Shown in pieces: positions 60,696-64,000 of a DNA stretch of 64,000 nucleotides; within the stretch, counting starts at the first letter, position 1; every line of letters begins with the position of its first letter. The stretch is from Symsagittifera roscoffensis (Eukaryota; Xenacoelomorpha; Acoela; Convolutidae), in the NCBI RefSeq assembly GCF_963678635.1, contig NC_087066.1, positions 47,031,129-47,095,128 on the forward strand. The letters are read 5' to 3'. The translations under genes and the position numbers were made by a program. The notes beneath the pieces were generated by a model. That model was not told where the DNA came from and searched no databases. It saw only the letters and a program-made list of their open reading frames with translations.

Positions 60696-62448
60696 TTGTT
60701 TCGATATCAACCAATCAGGTTGGACCTTTATTTCTCATGAAATTTGCAAACGTTTTTACCTCAACAAATCAGAATCAAGCTTACGCACCATGAAACTTTC
60801 AACACTTTAATTTCAATCAATCAGAATCAAATTTTTTCTATCATGGAACTTCCAACAGTCCTGAAATTAACCTACGGTTTTTACCTACACAGGAATATTT
60901 ATACTTTTAAACGAAAATCAATTAAAATCTTTTTAGATATCAAGTAATAGAACAAAATCATCACAGATGAAAATTTAGTCAAAAATTTCCAGACGATTAG
61001 AAAGATTGTGGGAAACAAAATGCAAAATCAATCATGTTGATTAACTGAAAATTTTAGGATTTTCCTTGTCTTTGTTTTTACAGGATTTTCCATTGGGTTT
61101 TTAATTAATTATTGACCAGTCAATCTGTGTCCTTTCTCATAATTGAAATCACTGTTCATATTTCGGACAATATTTTTTTTGAAGTATCTTCTCTAGTTTT
61201 TTCTGGTGTTCCTGTACCACAAAAAAAAAACGAAAAAGATCTTCATCAACGTCATCACGTTATCATTTTTATTCTTGATTTGAAGAAAAACTAAACTGCT
61301 TTACAATCTGATGAAAGCCTACAACGAACAATAAAAATACTTTTGTTAGAGATGTATTTTTTATTAAAAAACAAACTTAAAAAAAATTTAAATCATTACC
61401 AGCAAAAAAACAAAAAAAAAAATTTGTTCAATTATTGTGTTTTTACGATTACAAATATTATTTCCTCTTCTTAGCTTTCAATTTGTTTTTTGGGAACTAA
61501 AGTAATCAATCAAAATCCCAAATTACTGAAAAATATTGAAAACAACTAATGCATTACAGAAGTTTGAAAATGATTGATAACGTTTTCAACTAAAACTACA
61601 TTTTTGTATGTAATATTATCCATATGAAAAAATTTTATCCAAATTTAGATGAAAACAGCAACTGAGCAATTTTCAAAAATTTTGTAAGCAAATAATGGGA
61701 AATCAACTGATGTGTGCTTTATGTATTAGGTCCTGAATACGTGTCAATTGATTTGTCGGAATGTTTCTCATTTATCACCTTACTCTAATTGTACACTTCA
61801 ATGAGAAAGTAGTTTTGAACCAATTTTATTTCAATTACCAAGTGTAGAATTCATCACAAAATTTTACTGAACCTCACAATTAGCAACAAACATAGATTCT
61901 CCCAAAACTTGGGACAGTTCACCCAAAGTTTAGTTGACATAGGCGATTTGCTTCAAGTTTGTTTTTTCCTTAGCTGTGAAGAGTCAAATCTGAACGTAGG
62001 TTGACTTGTTTACACTATTTTTTGATTGTTGGACCTTTCCTCGTCATGTCGTTTGTGCTGCTTTATATACTCCATTACAGAATTTGAGCTCCTGATCCAT
62101 AGTTGATTCGTTGCCAGACAGATTTGGCTTCATTATATAGGTACAAGTCCAAGAGTTTCCCGATAAACAGTGTTTTGTATTGCTGATAACCTATCTCCTT
62201 GTTTTGTAAACCAAAATAGAAATATTTCATTTTTTTATTTGAAAATCAAAAATTGTTTTGAATTCTTTTTGACACGATAATAAAATTTTCTTTGACGAGA
62301 TCCAAAAAAAAAATTTTTACTTTTGTGTAAATTTATATATTTTTTCCTAACCTGTGTGCAAACAAAACATCAAGTTTCTCAATTTGTGTTCTAATAGTTT
62401 TTTTCAAACCTTTGATTTGTTTTACCTTGAAGAACTCATCTATTCTCA
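60696..62448. other. AT-rich sequence, no gene seen
   Basis: Begins with the remaining units of the 54-base CAATCAGAATCAA repeat, then plain AT-rich DNA with many A and T runs. No coding sequence, RNA gene or element was recognised. Confidence 0.5.
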
Positions 62449-62624
62449 TGCCTAAAAAGAAAATGAAAGCAGATGATTATTACAAAATTGAAATAAATGA
62501 CAAAGATCAATTATTTGGAAAATTTATTTATCACAGAGCTGCGAGCAGCACAAGAGTACTGAAAGTTTTTAGACAACGCAGAATTTTCCGAGAATGGTGT
62601 GGTTGTTATGGTAGAGTGTTTTGA
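62449..62624 (+). CDS. possible short coding segment, unknown
   Basis: From ATG 62449 the plus strand encodes MPKKKMKADDYYKIEINDKD.. then FIYHRAASSTRVLKVFRQRR and ends at TGA 62622-62624. It is basic and its codon choice is more protein-like than the flanks. Too short, and without a family or splice evidence, to be sure. Confidence 0.2.
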
Positions 62625-62644
62625 AGCCTTGTTTGAAAGAACCC

Positions 62645-62995
62645 CTAATCATCATCTATTGCGATGGGGTTTTTGGCTGATCCTGCTTCCTCCCAAGGAA
62701 ATAGGAAATCGCTGACAGGTTGAACCCCACATCTAGGGTAGTTCATTCCCACATGCTCAGATACTTCCTATATCATTTGCATTGATCCAAGGTTGTTCTC
62801 TTTGATGGGTACTTGCATCATATGATCTTCTTTAAAATCCTTTTGCATCACTTCCGCCATGTGCCAAACTTGGATTGGTATATCCATTCGTGCCAAAAGT
62901 ACTCCAGAAGCTCTTTCTCGCACCTGGACTTGTACTTGATCAGGCAAAATTTCTACCAATTTGATAAAGTTGCTGTTTTGCACTGAGAAGATCAT
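62645..62995 (-). pseudogene. possible short gene, 117 codons with one internal stop
   Basis: ATG at 62995-62993 (MIFSVQNSNFIKLVEILPDQ), in-frame TAG at 62770-62768 after 75 codons, then open to a second TAG at 62647-62645 with EVSEHVGMNYPRCGV, FLFPWEEAGS and a terminal NPIAIDDD. The reading across the TAG has the same protein-like character on both sides. The end resembles a SUMO-interacting motif (IAIDDD). A minus-strand AATAAA lies near 62528, about 120 bases after the end. Family unknown; it may be a relic of a mobile element ORF. Confidence 0.35.
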
Positions 62996-64000
62996 TTTGA
63001 GTTATAAGTTCAAATGAAAACAGATACAGAAAAAAGACAAGAAAAATGACTGATTTAGACTGAGAGAGGAAGAAGTTAAATTCAAAATGAAATGAACTTG
63101 ATATAAGAGTGAAAGTTATCGTCAAACCAAATGTGTGGGTTTACCAAACAAAATAGAACTTCCTTATTTGGTCTGTATTCGAATACAATCAGATTTTAGC
63201 ATCTTTTTGAGGGAATTTTTATTGAAAATTGTATCCCATCAGAAGTAAAGTTCCATTTAAGGAATTTTTACAGTTTGTCATTTCCAATCAGAAAACAGTG
63301 TTATTTTAGTTGTGGTTGTTGTATCCAATCAGAGAAACTTTTGTCTTTTAAGACTTAAATCTCCCAAACAAGTAAAAATATGCACATAGAAAAATGAAAA
63401 ATTAAATGACAACGTGTTGTTTGCTGTAAAAAAAAGAAGCATTGACGTTATAAGTAACACAAATCAAAAAACTATAATCTGCAAGTTCATCAAATGATTT
63501 GAATTTAATTAATGATTAATTGCTGATTTTTGAGTAGATAGTCAAGTTTTTTGATTTTGACGTAATTTGAGAGCATAGCTCAAAGTTGATGTTTTTTCAA
63601 AGCAGGTTTCTGAAAACTTTATCCCAAAATTGATCATGAGTGTTTTTGAATTTGGAATTGTTTTAAGAAATTTGAACGAACAAATGAATTTTGCAGGGCG
63701 TTTTGATAAAATTGGGAATCGGGTAGGGGATACAAAATGTCTTTGATACATTATCATACGACTTTTTGACCAAAATAAAACTTCCGAGAATTAATAAAAA
63801 AAATTTCATTGTCAGGTGTAATTCAGCGATAAGTTTAGGGTTTTGATACCCAAAACTTGGTTCAAATTTCAAATTTTTTTAATGAGTAATTATCTCTAAA
63901 GACCTTTACTTAGTCAACAGTTCTATTTTGTACTTAATAGATAAAAAAAAATTATAATGAAAAAAAAACAAAAGTCAACATCTATTTCATCAATCAGAAA
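62996..64000. other. AT-rich sequence, no gene seen
   Basis: No recognisable coding, RNA or repeat feature except CCAATCAGA-type phrases at 63240-63335. The small minus-strand frames at 63542-63872 have intron-like composition. Confidence 0.5.

Larger units (their letters stand above)
37830..60890. repeat. about 54-bp repeat units split by the LTR element
   Basis: On the left (about 37836-37957) and right (about 60696-60870) of the LTR element are degenerate units with the plan CAA(C/T)CAATCAGAATCAA..CATGAAA.TTTCAAAC. Examples are CGAATCAATCAGAATG, CAACCAATCATAATCAGG, CAACCAATCAGGTTGG and CAATCAATCAGAATCAA. The element therefore appears to have landed inside a small tandem array. Related CCAATCAGA phrases recur at 63240-63335. 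Confidence 0.5.

Overview
The window looks like AT-rich nuclear DNA from an invertebrate animal. Genes are split by long introns with GT..AG borders, and several kinds of animal-type transposable element are present: a Ty3/gypsy LTR element, a non-LTR RT relic, a Tc1 relic, hAT-type MITEs and a tRNA-derived SINE. I cannot name the phylum from sequence alone.

The first part (about 4.1-35.2 kb, minus strand) is one gene for a full-length ABCA-type ABC transporter. Seven exons can be placed by splice sites whose phases all agree, giving 2459 codons: TM1, extracellular domain, TM2-6, NBD1, a cysteine-rich linker, TM7, second extracellular domain, TM8-12, NBD2 and an unusual basic/acidic tail. Intron 1 (16 kb) and intron 3 (5.6 kb) are packed with repeats. 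They hold a 512-bp tandem duplication, a SINE, a LINE RT relic, a Tc1 relic, a hAT MITE with perfect 8-bp target duplications, three foldback elements built from AATCGATT palindromes around a G/C-rich core, and two of three copies of a 215-bp MITE family (the third lies upstream of exon 1). Intron 1 also carries a likely nested plus-strand gene for a small secreted protein (22.0-27.1 kb).

The second part (37,958-60,695) is a minus-strand LTR retrotransposon of 22.7 kb with about 0.9-kb LTRs, more GC-rich than its surroundings. From its 5' end it has a leader with a 14-bp minisatellite, a decayed gag and pol (zinc knuckle, protease, RT, RNase H, long acidic spacer, integrase), and then about 10 kb of extra open reading frames on the same strand. 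The extra frames include a macro-domain-like protein, a coiled-coil protein, a clear SGNH/GDSL hydrolase, a second protein with a weaker SGNH-like core, and several proteins I cannot assign. They follow each other with touching or overlapping stop and start codons, and they are much less damaged than gag-pol. A short frame at the 3' end runs across the border into the LTR. This cargo module is the most novel thing in the window.

The last part (60.7-64 kb) is AT-rich and nearly gene-free, apart from one possible short minus-strand gene near 62.6-63.0 kb.
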